The translations under genes and the position numbers were made by a program. The notes under the pieces are model-generated. The model saw only the letters and a program-made list of their open reading frames with translations, had not been told where the DNA came from and ran no database searches. 64,000 nucleotides of DNA from Macrostomum hystrix. Its lineage: Eukaryota > Platyhelminthes > Macrostomidae. The stretch lies in contig CATNEN010000007.1 of NCBI GenBank assembly GCA_950097015.1, positions 6,748,001-6,812,000 on the forward strand, in the 5' to 3' direction. Positions 1 through 11,185 of the stretch are shown here, in pieces; the stretch's first letter is position 1, and every line of letters starts with the position of its first letter.

Positions 1-1
1 C

Positions 2-2148
2 AGCGAGAGGGAGTGGCGCCGCGCCAAGAAGGGTTCGAGAGTTGAGGGCCACCCTGGTGTTGTGCACAACACGAACATTGCCCGAATGTACACGGTGAGT
101 CCGAGAGCAGGGGATCTGTTTTATATGCGAATGCTCCTCCTGCAGGTTAGAGGGCCAACCAGCTTCGAGGCGCTGCACACTGTGGACGGAGTGCTGTGTC
201 CCAGCGCCAAGGCTGCTTGCACGGCCCTGGGTCTGCTGCAACGAGACGACCACTGGCGGCGCTGCCTAGCCGAGGCAGTCCAGTCGCGAATGCCGAGAGC
301 TCTCAGGCACCTGCTGGCTGTCATTCTGATTTGGGGCAACCCTGAGGATGGCAGCGATCTGTGGTGCACATTCGCCGAGGATCTGTGCGAGGACCTGCGG
401 TTTCACCACCGAGATCTGAGCGCTGAGGAAATCACCGACCTGGCGCTGCGCGAGCTGCAGAGCATGCTGACCTCCATGGGCGGTCACAGCCTGCCCGAGT
501 ACGGCTTGCCTGCGGCCTCCGTGCCGCCTCAAGTCGGACCGATGCAGTTCGACCCGGTTGAACAGGCCGAGATCCGGGAAGCGAGACTGTCAATGCTGAC
601 GGAGGAGCAGATTGCGGTGTACGAGTCGGTGACTGCGGATCTTGTGGCCGGCTCGGGCGGTTTGCACTTCCTGGACGCGCCCGCTGGCACTGGCAAGACC
701 TTCCTGCTGGAGGTTTTGCTGGCCTTTGTGCGCAGCCGCGGTGAACTCGCCCTGGCAGTTGCGGCGTCTGGAATCGCAGCGACTCTGCTGCCAGGCGGAC
801 AGACTGCGCATTCCACGTAAGTTTTTTAGATTAGGGGAATGCTTCTGAATTTTATAGAGTCGCGTTTCTAATCGATTCTACCTATGACAATTTCACTCTA
901 GGTTCAAGATCCCAGTCCGGCTGCTCCGATCCAACAAGGATGTCTGCGCTGTTGGCGCGCAGTCCAAGCAAGCGGAAGTGTTTCGTAGAGTTCGGCTGAT
1001 TGTCTGGGACGAGATCTCCATGACCAATCGAAAGGATCTGGAATCCGTGGACAGGTGTCTGCGAGACGTTCGGAAGCAGGACAAGCCATTTGGAGGAGTC
1101 ACTCTGGTGTGTTCCGGTGACTTCCGCCAGCTCCTGCCTGTCGTAGTGAATGGAACCCGCGCCAACAGCGTCATGGCGTGTGTCTGCAGATCTTCGCTGT
1201 GGAAACTTTTCAAGCGACATCGCTTGACGAGAAACATTCGTCTGCTGTGCAGCTCCGAGCCAGCGATGTACCAGAAGTTCACGGAGCTACTCATGCAGGT
1301 GAGAATGGGGTGTAAAATCATTCGAATCTCGCGAATCATTGCGAATATTATGTTTCATGTTTTTATTGCTTTTCTTTTCACAGATCGGAACCGGGACAAT
1401 CGAGCAGGATGCTGAGGAGAAGGTGTCCCTTCCCGCTGAGATGGTGATTTCTGCAGAGGCTCCGCTGAATGACCTGATCAAGTTCGTGTACCCGTCGTTT
1501 GAAGAATCAGCGGAGCGGGACGACTATTTTGCAAGTCGAGCGATACTGGCGCCGTACAACGACTCTGTTGATGCCATCAACGAGACGTGTCTGGGCATTT
1601 TCCCGGGTTGCCTGCGAGAGTATCGCTCTGTAGACAGCCTGGCTGATGAGGAGGCCGCTACGCATTTCCCGACGGAGTTGCTAAACCAGCTGGATGCCCC
1701 GAATTTTCCAACTTATCTGCTCAGGATCAAGGTGGGCATGCCGCTGGTGCTTCTTCGGAACATCAACCCGCCGCGGCTGTGCAACGGTACACGGCTCATC
1801 GTTCTCACGATGGGCGATAATGTGCTGCGCTGCAAGATTGCCGCCGGTCAGTTCACTGGAGACGAGATCCTGCTGCCGCGAATTCCGCTGATTCCAAACA
1901 ATGCGGATCTACCAGTGAGTTTCAAGCGGCTGCAGTTTCCTGTGAAGTCGAGCTTCTGCCTTACAATACACAAAGCACAAGGCCAGTCTCTGGAGACCGT
2001 TGGCGTTGACCTGGCTGTCGGTTGCTTCACTCATGGTCAGCTGTACACGGCGCTGTCACGAGCGAAGAACGCGGCCAATGTCCGCGTCCGGGTTTCCGGA
2101 ACCAAGACCAGGAACGTGGTGTATCCAGAAGTGCTCACTGGAGATTAG
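2..2148 (+). CDS. Helitron Pif1-like helicase, C-terminal half (5' end outside window)
   Basis: Superfamily-1 helicase part of a rolling-circle (Helitron) transposase, expected to unwind DNA during transposition. Exons 2-816, 902-1298 and 1384-2148 join in frame through two introns of exactly 85 bp each, with gtaagt/gtgaga donors. The open frame reaches the left edge without a start, so the Rep half lies outside. Visible motifs: IARMYTVSPRAGDLFYMR, SFEALHTVDG, Walker A APAGTGKTF, AHSTFKIP across the first splice, Walker B LIVWDEISM, GDFRQLLPV, TIHKAQGQSL and YTALSRAK, ending in a TAG stop. There is no internal stop or frameshift, so this part looks intact. Host PIF1 helicase is less likely because the SPRxxxLFYxR block and its neighbours are Helitron-specific. 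The Helitron fragment at 20-22.7 kb is on the other strand and is a separate copy. Confidence 0.9.
817..901 (+). other. Helitron helicase intron 1 (85 bp)
   Basis: GT (817) to AG (901). Removing it restores the Helitron-typical AHSTFKIP motif across the junction. A second 85-bp intron lies at 1299-1383. Confidence 0.8.
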
Positions 2149-2411
2149 GCGATTTCCAGGCGTCATTGAAGTGAGTATTACTTGTGTCATTTTTGTCTGT
2201 GAGTGTCGCATTGGTATCTGTGTTTAATAGTGATCACAAGTAGTTTATCCTGATATGTAAATGGCCCGCTGAGACATATCAGGCAAATCCTGCTTTATTC
2301 ACCTAATAAATTCAAATTAGATGGGATCATAATGGAATTGAGATAAGGGATTACCTAGGCAAAATGATTAGCTAAATTGTGTTTGTGGCATAACAGAACT
2401 GAGCATAACAG
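2149..2411. other. spacer after the Helitron helicase
   Basis: No gene seen. It begins with a possible Helitron 3' flank. From about 2350 it contains one unit of the 'tagctaaattgtgtttgtgg' repeat that recurs at 5.4-5.9 kb, so the 31-bp satellite that follows appears embedded in this older repeat. I could not identify a Helitron CTRR terminus with confidence. Confidence 0.4.
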
Positions 2412-5385
2412 ATCCCAATCCTAAATTCACAGAATCTCTTAGATCCCAATCCTAAATTCACAGAATCTCTTAGATCCCAATCCTAAATTCACAAAATCTC
2501 TTAGATCCCAATCCTAAATTCACAAAATCTCTTAGATCCCAATCCTAAATTCACAGAATCTCTTAGATCCCAATCCTAAATTCACAGAATCTCTTAGATC
2601 CCAATCCTAAATTCATAGAATCTCTTAGATCCCAATGCTTAATTCATAGAATCTCTTAGATCCCAATCCTAAATTCACAGAATCTCTTGGATCCCAATCC
2701 TAAATTCACAGAATCTCTTAGATCCCAATCCTAAATTCATAGAATCTCTTAGATCCCGATCCTAAATTCATAGAATCTCTTAGATCCCAATCCTAAATTC
2801 ACAGAATCTCTTAGATCCCAATCCTAAATTCATAGAATCTCTTATATCCCAATCCTAAATTCATAGAATCTCTTAGATCCCAATGCTAAATTCATAGAAT
2901 CTCTTAGATCCCAATCCTAAATTCACAGAATCTCTTAGATCCCAATCCTAAATTCATAGAATCTCTTATATCCCAATCCTAAATTCATAGAATCTCTTAG
3001 ATCCCAATGCTAAATTCATAGAATCTCTTATATCCCAATGCTTAATTCATAGAATCTCTTAGATCCCAATCCTAAATTCATAGAATCTCTTATATCCCAA
3101 TCCTAAATTCACAGAATCTCTTAGATCCCAATTCTAAATTCACAAGAGATATAAGAGATATATCCCAATCCTAAATTCATAGAATCTCTTATATCCCAAT
3201 CCTAAATTCATAGAATCTCTTATATCCCAATGCTAAATTCACAAAATCTCTTAGATCCCAATCCTAAATTCACAGAATCTCTTAGATCCCAATCCTAAAT
3301 TCATAGAATCTTTTAGATCCCAATCCTAAATTCATAGAATCTCTTATATCCCAATCCTAAATTCATAGAATCTCTTAGATCCCAATCCTAAATTCACAGA
3401 ATCTCTTAGATCCCAATCCTAAATTCACAGAATCTCTTAGATCCCAATCCTAAATTCATTGAATCTCTTAGATCCCAATCCTAAATTCACAGAATCTCTT
3501 ATATCCCAATCCTAAATTCATAGAATCTCTTAGATCCCAATCATAAATTCATAGAATCTCTTAGATCCCAATGCTAAATTCACAGAATCTCTTCAATCCC
3601 AATCCTAAATTCATAGAACCTCTTAGATCCCAATCCTAAATTCATAGAACCTCTGAGATCCCAATCCTAAATTCACAGAATCTCTTAGATCCCAATCCTA
3701 AATTCATAGAATCTCTTATATCCCAATCCTCAATTCATTGAATCTCTTAGATCCCAATCCTAATCTCATAGATCCCAATCCTAAATTCATTGAATCTCTT
3801 AAATCCCAATCCTAAATTCACAAAATCTCTTAGATCCCAATCATAAATTCACAGAATCTCTTAGATCCCAATCCTAAATTCATAGAATCTCTTAGATCCC
3901 AATGCTAAATTCATAGAATCTCTTAGATCCCAATCCTAAATTCACAGAATCTCTTAGATCCCAATCCTAAATTCATAGAATCTCTTATATCCCAATCCTA
4001 AATTCATAGAATCTCTTAGATCCCGATCCTAAATTCATAGAATCTCTTAGATCCCAATCCTAAATTCACAGAATCTCTTAGATCCCAATCCTAAATTCAT
4101 AGAATCTCTTATATCCCAATCCTAAATTCATAGAATCTCTTAGATCCCAATGCTAAATTCATAGAATCTCTTAGATCCCAATCCTAAATTCACAGAATCT
4201 CTTAGATCCCAATCCTAAATTCATAGAATCTCTTATATCCCAATCCTAAATTCATAGAATCTCTTAGATCCCAATGCTAAATTCATAGAATCTCTTATAT
4301 CCCAATGCTTAATTCATAGAATCTCTTAGATCCCAATCCTAAATTCATAGAATCTCTTATATCCCAATCCTAAATTCACAGAATCTCTTAGATCCCAATT
4401 CTAAATTCACAAGAGATATAAGAGATATATCCCAATCCTAAATTCATAGAATCTCTTATATCCCAATCCTAAATTCATAGAATCTCTTATATCCCAATGC
4501 TAAATTCACAAAATCTCTTAGATCCCAATCCTAAATTCACAGAATCTCTTAGATCCCAATCCTAAATTCATAGAATCTTTTAGATCCCAATCCTAAATTC
4601 ATAGAATCTCTTATATCCCAATCCTAAATTCATAGAATCTCTTAGATCCCAATCCTAAATTCACAGAATCTCTTAGATCCCAATCCTAAATTCACAGAAT
4701 CTCTTAGATCCCAATCCTAAATTCATTGAATCTCTTAGATCCCAATCCTAAATTCACAGAATCTCTTATATCCCAATCCTAAATTCATAGAATCTCTTAG
4801 ATCCCAATCATAAATTCATAGAATCTCTTAGATCCCAATGCTAAATTCACAGAATCTCTTCAATCCCAATCCTAAATTCATAGAACCTCTTAGATCCCAA
4901 TCCTAAATTCATAGAACCTCTGAGATCCCAATCCTAAATTCACAGAATCTCTTAGATCCCAATCCTAAATTCATAGAATCTCTTATATCCCAATCCTCAA
5001 TTCATTGAATCTCTTAGATCCCAATCCTAATCTCATAGATCCCAATCCTAAATTCATTGAATCTCTTAAATCCCAATCCTAAATTCACAAAATCTCTTAG
5101 ATCCCAATCATAAATTCACAGAATCTCTTAGATCCCAATCCTAAATTCATAGAATCTCTTAGATCCCAATGCTAAATTCATAGAATCTCTTAGATCCCAA
5201 TCCTAAATTCATAGAATCTCTTAGATCCCAATCCTAAATTCATTGAATCTCTTAGATCCCAATCCTAAATTCACAGAATCTCTTAGATCCCAATCCTAAA
5301 TTCATAGAATCTCTTAGATTCCAATCCTAAATTCATAGAATCTCTTAGATCCCAATCCTAAATTCACAGAATCTTATATATCAAT
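2412..5385. repeat. 31-bp satellite array with 1,267-bp higher-order duplication
   Basis: About 95 head-to-tail copies of a 31-bp AT-rich monomer (agatcccaatcctaaattca followed by cagaatctctt). Variants alternate cacag/catag and gatccc/tatccc. Rare variants repeat at a fixed distance: the 'aagagatataagagatat' interruption at about 3143 and 4410, 'agatcccgat' at 2751 and 4018, and 'caatgctaaa' at 2881 and 4148, each 1,267 bp apart. The array therefore holds two copies of a ~41-monomer block (about 2640-5200) that was duplicated as a unit after the monomers diverged. Confidence 0.95.
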
Positions 5386-6090
5386 CCTAAATCATTGCTT
5401 AGCTAAATTGTGTTTGTGGCGTAACAGAAGTGAGATCATTGCTTAGCTAAATTGTGTTTGTGGCATAACAGAAGTGAGATCATTGCTTAGCTAAATTGTG
5501 TTTGTGGCATAACAGAAGTGAGATCATTGCTTAGCCTAATTGGGTTCATTGCATAACAGAACTAAGATCATGGCTTAGCGTAATTGGGATCATTTGGCAT
5601 AACTAAGTTGGGATCCTTGCATACTAAATTGGGATCATAGCAAACCAGAATTGGAATTATCGCATAATGAAATTGGGCTCATGGCATGATACGAATGGGA
5701 TCATTGAAGAATGGAAAATTGGATTCATTGTTTACCAGAATTATGATTAGTAAGAGGGGCGTCCGTAAGGTAATGAAAATTTTCTGCTACGAGTTGGGAT
5801 CAAGGCAAACCAGAATAGGATCGGATTGGGTTCCCAATAGCCAATTGGGTTCCCAACCCAATAGCTAAATTGGGTTCATAGCATAACAGAACTGAGATCA
5901 TTGCTTAGCTAAATTTTGTTTGTGGCGTAACAGAACTGAGATCATTGCTTAGCTAAATTGGGATCTTTTGGTGTAACTAAAATGGGTTTATTGCATAACT
6001 AAATTGAGATCCTCGCATAACTAGATTGAGATCATTGCATAACTAGATTGAGATCAAGGCAAACCAGAATAGGATCGGATACAATCGGAT
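5386..6090. repeat. 44-bp repeat and degenerate relatives
   Basis: Three nearly perfect 44-bp units (agatcattgcttagctaaat, then tgtgtttgtggcataacaga agtg) run from about 5391 to 5530. Progressively diverged copies ('gcataactaaattgggatc' type) follow to about 6090. A related unit lies on the other side of the 31-bp satellite at about 2350-2410. The short open frame inside is composed of repeat sequence and is not called as a gene. Confidence 0.8.
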
Positions 6091-6362
6091 CCCAATTTAG
6101 TTGTGCCATGAAAGTTAATAAGTAATAGTGAAATTAATGTAGGTAAATATTAGGTGAATATATAGCAGGTTGGCTGCATATCAATGGGCCTTGAGATTGT
6201 GGTTGAAATAACGTGTTCGCTGCTTATCACGATTCAGAGGTTCTTCCACTCTAAAACTGAGGGTATGCAGCCATGAGAGGTTTGAAGCAGCTTCAGCAAA
6301 CCTAGAGACTCTTGTGATAGCTAAGCTTTTTGTGTGACGTTGAGTGCGTGAACTTAACTTGC

Positions 6363-6964
6363 CCCAGTGAATGCCTCTGACCAGCAGTGCAGAGTAAAGC
6401 AAGCCAACAAGCAGTAGGATTGACACCATTATTCTTGCAGTCAAATGCAATGAACTGTGCAATGATACTGTCTTGTTGGCGGAGCCTTCTGCAAGTTCAT
6501 CATGTTTACTGTTTGTGGGTAATATTTTTAGGTGCAATGCAATTTTTTCTTTTTTCATTGAACTGAATTCTCTACATTTGGAGTTTGTTTTCTTATAACG
6601 TCATAATGATATGTATTTGTATAATAATAAATTTGTCAGATGCTCACTCAATTGTTGTTGTTTTGTTGTTTTCAATGTGTTTTGCAATTGAAGAAATACA
6701 AAAAATGTTTCAGTGGACAAAGACCAGTCCCATGATTCATGAATCTGCACACCTGGTACCTGCCTTATTCTATTTTAAAAGATAAATTGTCAGGCATGCA
6801 TTTATAATGAAGAATGATACAAAATGGATTACTAAGAAAAGAGGTCAGATGAGAAATAGGATCTGATCACAACTGGAATCATTAAGAAAAAGAAAGGAGA
6901 TTAGAAATTGATCCATTGATACTTAATTAGCCATTGATATTAGCTAACCATTTTGAACTATCAA
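6363..6964. repeat. ~600-bp dispersed duplication, copy 1
   Basis: Nearly identical to 8596-9198. Both start at ccccagtgaatgcctctgac and end at accattttgaactatcaa. Only scattered differences are visible, such as gaactg/gacctg and ttttttctttt/ttctttatttt. The 66-codon frame starting about 6585 is repeated identically at 8820 but shows no recognisable domain, so I treat it as part of the repeat. Confidence 0.9.
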
Positions 6965-7116
6965 TTTGAATTTTGAACTGCAATGAGCTGTGTCAATTAA
7001 GTTTCTCATTTTCAGTAGGAAATAAGGAAAAGCAACACGAAACAATTATTTCTCCAGTGAATATTAATTCGATTCAATTTATTTGCACAATTGGGGAATT
7101 TGCACAATTTGCACAA
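6965..7116. other. AT-rich spacer
   Basis: No gene or clear signal. It contains a short 'tttgcacaatt' triplication at about 7080-7115. Confidence 0.3.
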
Positions 7117-7168
7117 TGTAGACGAATTCGAATTGTAGACGTTGTAGAATAGAATTTAGGATTGGGAT

Positions 7169-7199
7169 TTATTTGTTAGGCTGCTGCTGCTGCTGCTGC

Positions 7200-7238
<39 letters not shown>

Positions 7239-7453
7239 AGCTGCTGCTGCAGCCTCGTTCCAATTCCAAGTAGTAGCTGCTGCTGCGGCTGCTGCTGCTG
7301 CTGCTGCTGCCGCACTTGTGCGACGGCAGGGCAGCGGGCCACTGTGTGTGGCCCCGCGCAAAGAAAGCACGATAGAGGCCGCTGGCCCCCACCTCGGCGT
7401 CGCCGGCTGTTGCCACCGTTGCCACCGCTGCTGTAAAACTGATTGATTTTCAT
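7169..7453 (-). CDS. polyglutamine / zinc-knuckle fragment (gag-like)
   Basis: A 94-codon frame read leftward from 7453. The N-terminal half is Gly/Arg-rich and holds one knuckle CFLCAGPHTVARC (C-x2-C-x3-H-x4-C), a spacing seen in some retrotransposon Gag proteins. The C-terminal half is almost pure Gln encoded by CAG. Other frames of the CTG run are open too (poly-Ala, poly-Ser, poly-Cys), so openness is weak evidence. The knuckle is the only specific signal. It may be a broken gag remnant or an expanded CAG tract in a retroposed fragment. No promoter or partner gene is visible. Confidence 0.35.
7180..7312. repeat. CTG/CAG trinucleotide repeat tracts
   Basis: Two interrupted (GCT)n runs at about 7180-7250 and 7276-7312, broken by GCG and GCA triplets. 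Confidence 0.9.
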
Positions 7454-7491
7454 ATTGTAGACGAATTCGAATTGTAGACGTTGTAGAATAG

Positions 7492-8274
7492 ATTGGTTGA
7501 ATAGAATTCTTAATGGTTTGCGACCTGACGTACGCTCACTCTGGTTTATATGCGCTCACTCAAGCCAAGCCAAGGATTAGCGAGATTGGTTTGTAAACCA
7601 ATCGAAACTCAATTCATTTTTTAAAGCCCGTTTCAGCTTGGGCAAAAATGAATTCCAGCTTAGGGCCACCCCAACCCCAGTTAAAATTGGGTAAGGCTTC
7701 ATTGGTGAGCTTCATGAGGCTTTAGCTGTTTGTGATGATTACTGAAAAGTCTCGCTAGGTTGGGGCTTGCGGTGGCACTTTAATGAAATAACTTTTATTG
7801 AATGCACCTAACTGCTATTGGCTGACTTGAAACCCTCTATTTTTAGCCTCATTATAGCCACACGCCGCACTTGCACCCCAATTACACTGTAGATATAAGA
7901 TGTTTTTGGTGTCCTATTATTGAAGTGTGTCGAAAACAGATTACATAACAAGTCGCACCACACTCGACTTTGACACCCCACACTGTACATAAAGAAAGAA
8001 CGTAAAAGCTAAGGCAATCCACAACAAGTAGCCCAGTGGGTGGATTAGAAATTTTAGAACAAAACTCTCTCTGATTGGTTAGCCAGATCTAATTATTGAT
8101 CTTTACATGGCACCCTCTATTGGCATGAGTCATCACAGTTGGGGTTGTCCGAAATGCTGCAATATAAACTGGCACAATTGGCCTTGATGCTAAAACTATC
8201 AAACCACAAGCCGTAAAGACCTTATCAGTGAAATTTTTATAATCCATATTTTTGACAACTATCAATCGAGCAAT
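7492..8274. other. spacer upstream of the RPA1-like frame
   Basis: No gene recognised. The last ~100 bases are AT-rich (gtgaaatttttataatccat) and could include the promoter of the RPA1-like frame, but no defined element can be assigned. Confidence 0.3.
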
Positions 8275-8652
8275 ATGGAGTCAACCGAAGGAGCCAAGAA
8301 AAGCAAAGCGTGTATCTCTGCTCTGCTTCCGGGCCTGATGCACGCTGCAATCGTTGGCCTCGTAATGAGGCTGTCCAAAATCAAGGACTTTGAAGGCAAA
8401 AGAGGACCAGGCCAAGTGTTTTCCTTTATCCTCTGTGACGACACCGGCGATATACGTGTAAGCGTGTTCGGAAAGGATCTTAAGCCTTTCCTGGAGGTGT
8501 GTCGTGAGGGCGTCGCCGTCCGCATATCCGGCGGCTGGGTGAAGAAGGCGGATCCCAGGTACAGCACTACGGACAATGAGCACGAGCTAACAGTTTCCCC
8601 AGTGAATGCCTCTGACCAGCAGTGCAGAGTAAAGCAAGCCAACAAGCAGTAG
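8275..8652 (+). CDS. RPA1-like single OB-fold protein
   Basis: A 125-aa frame with ATG at 8275. Residues ~25-105 match the DNA-binding OB fold of the large subunit of replication protein A: GQVFSFILCDDTGDIRVSVFG, then a D-LKPFLEVCREG-V block, an ISGGWVKKAD strand and a Tyr-Ser-Thr-Thr-x-Asn-Glu-(His/Tyr)-Glu-(Leu/Met) strand. RPA1 has about 600 residues and several OB folds; here there is one. The last ~18 codons come from the ~600-bp duplicated segment also found at 6363, so the original C terminus has probably been replaced. Helitrons in several lineages encode RPA1-like proteins, and Helitron fragments lie on both sides, so a transposon origin is plausible. A truncated host RPA1 retrocopy is the alternative. 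Confidence 0.65.
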   Translation: MESTEGAKKSKACISALLPGLMHAAIVGLVMRLSKIKDFEGKRGPGQVFSFILCDDTGDIRVSVFGKDLKPFLEVCREGVAVRISGGWVKKADPRYSTTDNEHELTVSPVNASDQQCRVKQANKQ

Positions 8653-9198
8653 GATTGACACCATTATTCTTGCAGTCAAATGCAATGACCTGTGCAATGA
8701 TACTGTCTTGTTGGCGGAGCCTTCTGCAAGTTCATCATGTTTACTGTTTGTGGGTAATATTTTTAGGTGCAATGCAATTCTTTATTTTTTCATTGAACTG
8801 AATTCTCTACATTTGGAGTTTGTTTTCTTATAACGTCATAATGATATGTATTTGTATAATAATAAATTTGTCAGATGCTCACTCAATTGTTGTTGTTTTG
8901 TTGTTTTCAATGTGTTTTGCAATTGAAGAAATACAAAAAATGTTTCAGTGGACAAAGACCAGTCCCATGATTCATGAATCTGCACACCTGGTACCTGCCT
9001 TATTCTATTTTAAAAGATAATTTGTCAGGCATGCATTTATAATGAAGAATGATACAAAATGGATTACTAAGAAAAGAGGTCAGATGAGAAATAGGATCTG
9101 ATCACAACTGGAATCATTAAGAAAAAGAAAGGAGATTAGAAATTGATCCATTGATACTTAATTAGCCATTGATATTAGCTAACCATTTTGAACTATCA
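8596..9198. repeat. ~600-bp dispersed duplication, copy 2
   Basis: Second copy of the 6363-6964 segment, same orientation and nearly identical. Its left breakpoint falls inside the RPA1-like frame, just after the OB-fold domain, and supplies that frame's stop codon. Confidence 0.9.
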
Positions 9199-9980
9199 AA
9201 ATGGGATCTAATTTGAAATAGACTTTTATGTCATATAGGATTTGATTCAAAATAAGATTTGACAATGTGTATGAGGCATATAAGAAAAGAGAAGTCTGCT
9301 GAGGAGTGCGACTAGAAAAGAAAGGGGGAATTTAGCATGATAATATATATCATATATCATGCCTATATATAGCCTATGTTAGCTTTATTAAAAGTGTCAA
9401 ACCAAAGGTCGAAGGATGTAGCTCCAGTTGCTTTTGCAAAGTCCATTCACAATGAGATAGCTGCATTGAACTGACTCTTTAAGTCATTTATTGCCTCAAT
9501 CAAGGGCAATAGTTGCAATGCTGAGCTACTTATTGTTCGGAACATTGCAGTCGCAGTTAGTACGATGAGCAGGGCTAAGAAATTCACTTACAAATGAAGA
9601 AAGTAAAAAATTTCTCGGGATGTGTATAAAACTGTAGTACACATGACGACATGAGCAATACAAGCAACAAGAAAATCGGAATAAAGCAAGTAATTTCTCG
9701 GAAAGTCGCAATTTCTTGGAATAACATTTGATTTATTTTAAGTAACAACTAGAAAAGTGCTCTTAACAGTTTTATGAATAAAATAAATAAGATAATTTTT
9801 ATCAAACACGTTGACATATACAGAGCTCTAAACTAAAAAACTGTAAAAAGTTGATAGTTTTGTTTTACCTAAAATGCGTTATTAACGATCTCCAAAAATT
9901 CATATTTTAACCTTAAGCTTAAGAAAGACACTTAAAGTACTCCTGCTAAAAGGTATATATTAGACGAATATTAATTATTT
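9199..9980. other. AT-rich spacer
   Basis: No gene recognised. It contains local AT palindromes around 9345-9375 (atatatatcatatatcatgc). Confidence 0.3.
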
Positions 9981-11180
9981 CTGCTCCCCGAAGGGGGGCA
10001 AAACTTGCTAGTCTTATATACTAAAAATGAAATGCTTGCTTGGTTGCTTGTAATTGATTTTCTTCCGAACGGCTCAACCGATTTTCACCATTTCTTCACC
10101 AAAATATGCCAAATATGGGCAGAATTTTACACGTATTTTTAATAAGCTTAACTTCATTGTTAAGGGGATTAAATATTCGAAAAACTGTTTTAGATAGGAT
10201 TTTTAATGCATTACATCAGAGCCAGTTTTGTCAATGTGCGTTCCGCTGCCAATTTTAATGATTGCATCAGGGCCAGTTTTGTTAATAGTGAGTACACTGA
10301 TAAGAATTTCACTGTGTCAAATGTACATAGCTATGTCAACCCCACTGACGAGACAGTCAGTACGAATTTATAAATAGATTACATCACAGCTTTTCTCACC
10401 CGTGTGTGTGTGTGTGTTTGATTTGAATAGGTAAAATGTGCATAGCAGACTTCAATTCAACGATATATTGAGACATCTACTCCTTTCTTACTACAACATA
10501 TAAATCATCAAATCTTTAACAAAATTTCAATCGAGAAAAGTGTCCAACAGTTTTTTAAATGTCCTACAGTTTTCTACATGTGTTTACCACTATTCTAAAT
10601 GTGTTTACCAGTATTCTAAATGTGTTTACCAGTATTCTAAACGTGTTTACCAGTATTCTAAATGTTTTTACCAGTATTCTAAATGTTTTTAACCGTATTT
10701 TAAATGTGTTTACCAGTATTCTAAATGTGTTTACCAGTATTCTAAATGTTTTTACCAGCATTCTAAATGTGTTTACCAGTATTCTAAATGTGTTTACCAG
10801 TATTCTAAAAGTGTTTACCAGTATTCTAAATGTTTTTACCAGTATTCTAAATGTGTTTACCAGTATTCTAAATGTGTTTACCAGTATTCTAAATGTGTTT
10901 ACCAGTATTTTAAATGTGTTTACCAGTATTCTAAATGTGTTTACCAGTATTCTAAATGTGTTTACCAGTATTCTAAATGTGTTTACCAGTATTCTAAATG
11001 TTTTTAACCGTATTTTAAATGTGTTTACCAGTATTCTAAATGTGTTTACCAGTATTCTAAACGTGTTTAACAGTTTTCTAAAACTGGGTCTCGGTATTCT
11101 AAATGTGTTTTATAGTTCTCTAAATGTGTCTAAAAGTTTTCTAAGTGTGGATTAACTGCTTTCTAAATGTGTTTACCAGT
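9981..11180 (+). mobile_element. non-autonomous hairpin/minisatellite element, copy A
   Basis: Starts with a G/C hairpin (ctccccgaaggggggc) followed by a conserved block: gctagtcttatatactaaaa, then atgaaatgcttg, then cgaacggctcaaccgatttt. A ~350-bp unique part with a (GT)n tract leads into a 21-bp minisatellite core. The same order appears reversed at 23.1-24.4 kb and partially at 12.0 kb. It encodes no transposase. A terminal hairpin plus a tandem-repeat core is the architecture of Helentron-derived (HINE/pearl-like) elements. That assignment is inference, because the ends were not mapped. Confidence 0.65.
10575..11090 (+). repeat. 21-bp minisatellite (copy A core)
   Basis: About 24 copies of tgtgtttaccagtattctaa a (21 bp), with variants tgtttttaacc and attttaaa. 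As 21 is a multiple of three and the unit has no stop in one frame, a 198-codon frame of LNVFTSI heptads runs through it from ATG 10559. Confidence 0.9.
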
Positions 11181-11185
11181 TTTCT

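Larger units (their letters stand above)
7117..7491. repeat. 36-bp direct repeats flanking a polyQ block
   Basis: The 36-bp word starting tgtagacgaattcgaattgt occurs at 7117-7152 and again at 7456-7491 in the same orientation. Between them is the CAG/CTG-rich, zinc-knuckle-coding segment. The arrangement resembles a long target duplication or a two-copy tandem repeat around an inserted fragment. Confidence 0.8.

Noticed and set aside
2412-5385. Possible CRISPR-like array because of short regular repeats.
   Set aside because: Monomers are directly adjacent with no unique spacers, in a eukaryotic genome. It is a satellite.
6585-6785. 66-codon frame repeated identically at 8820-9020.
   Set aside because: Its identity reflects a recent ~600-bp DNA duplication; no start context, domain or other copy supports coding.
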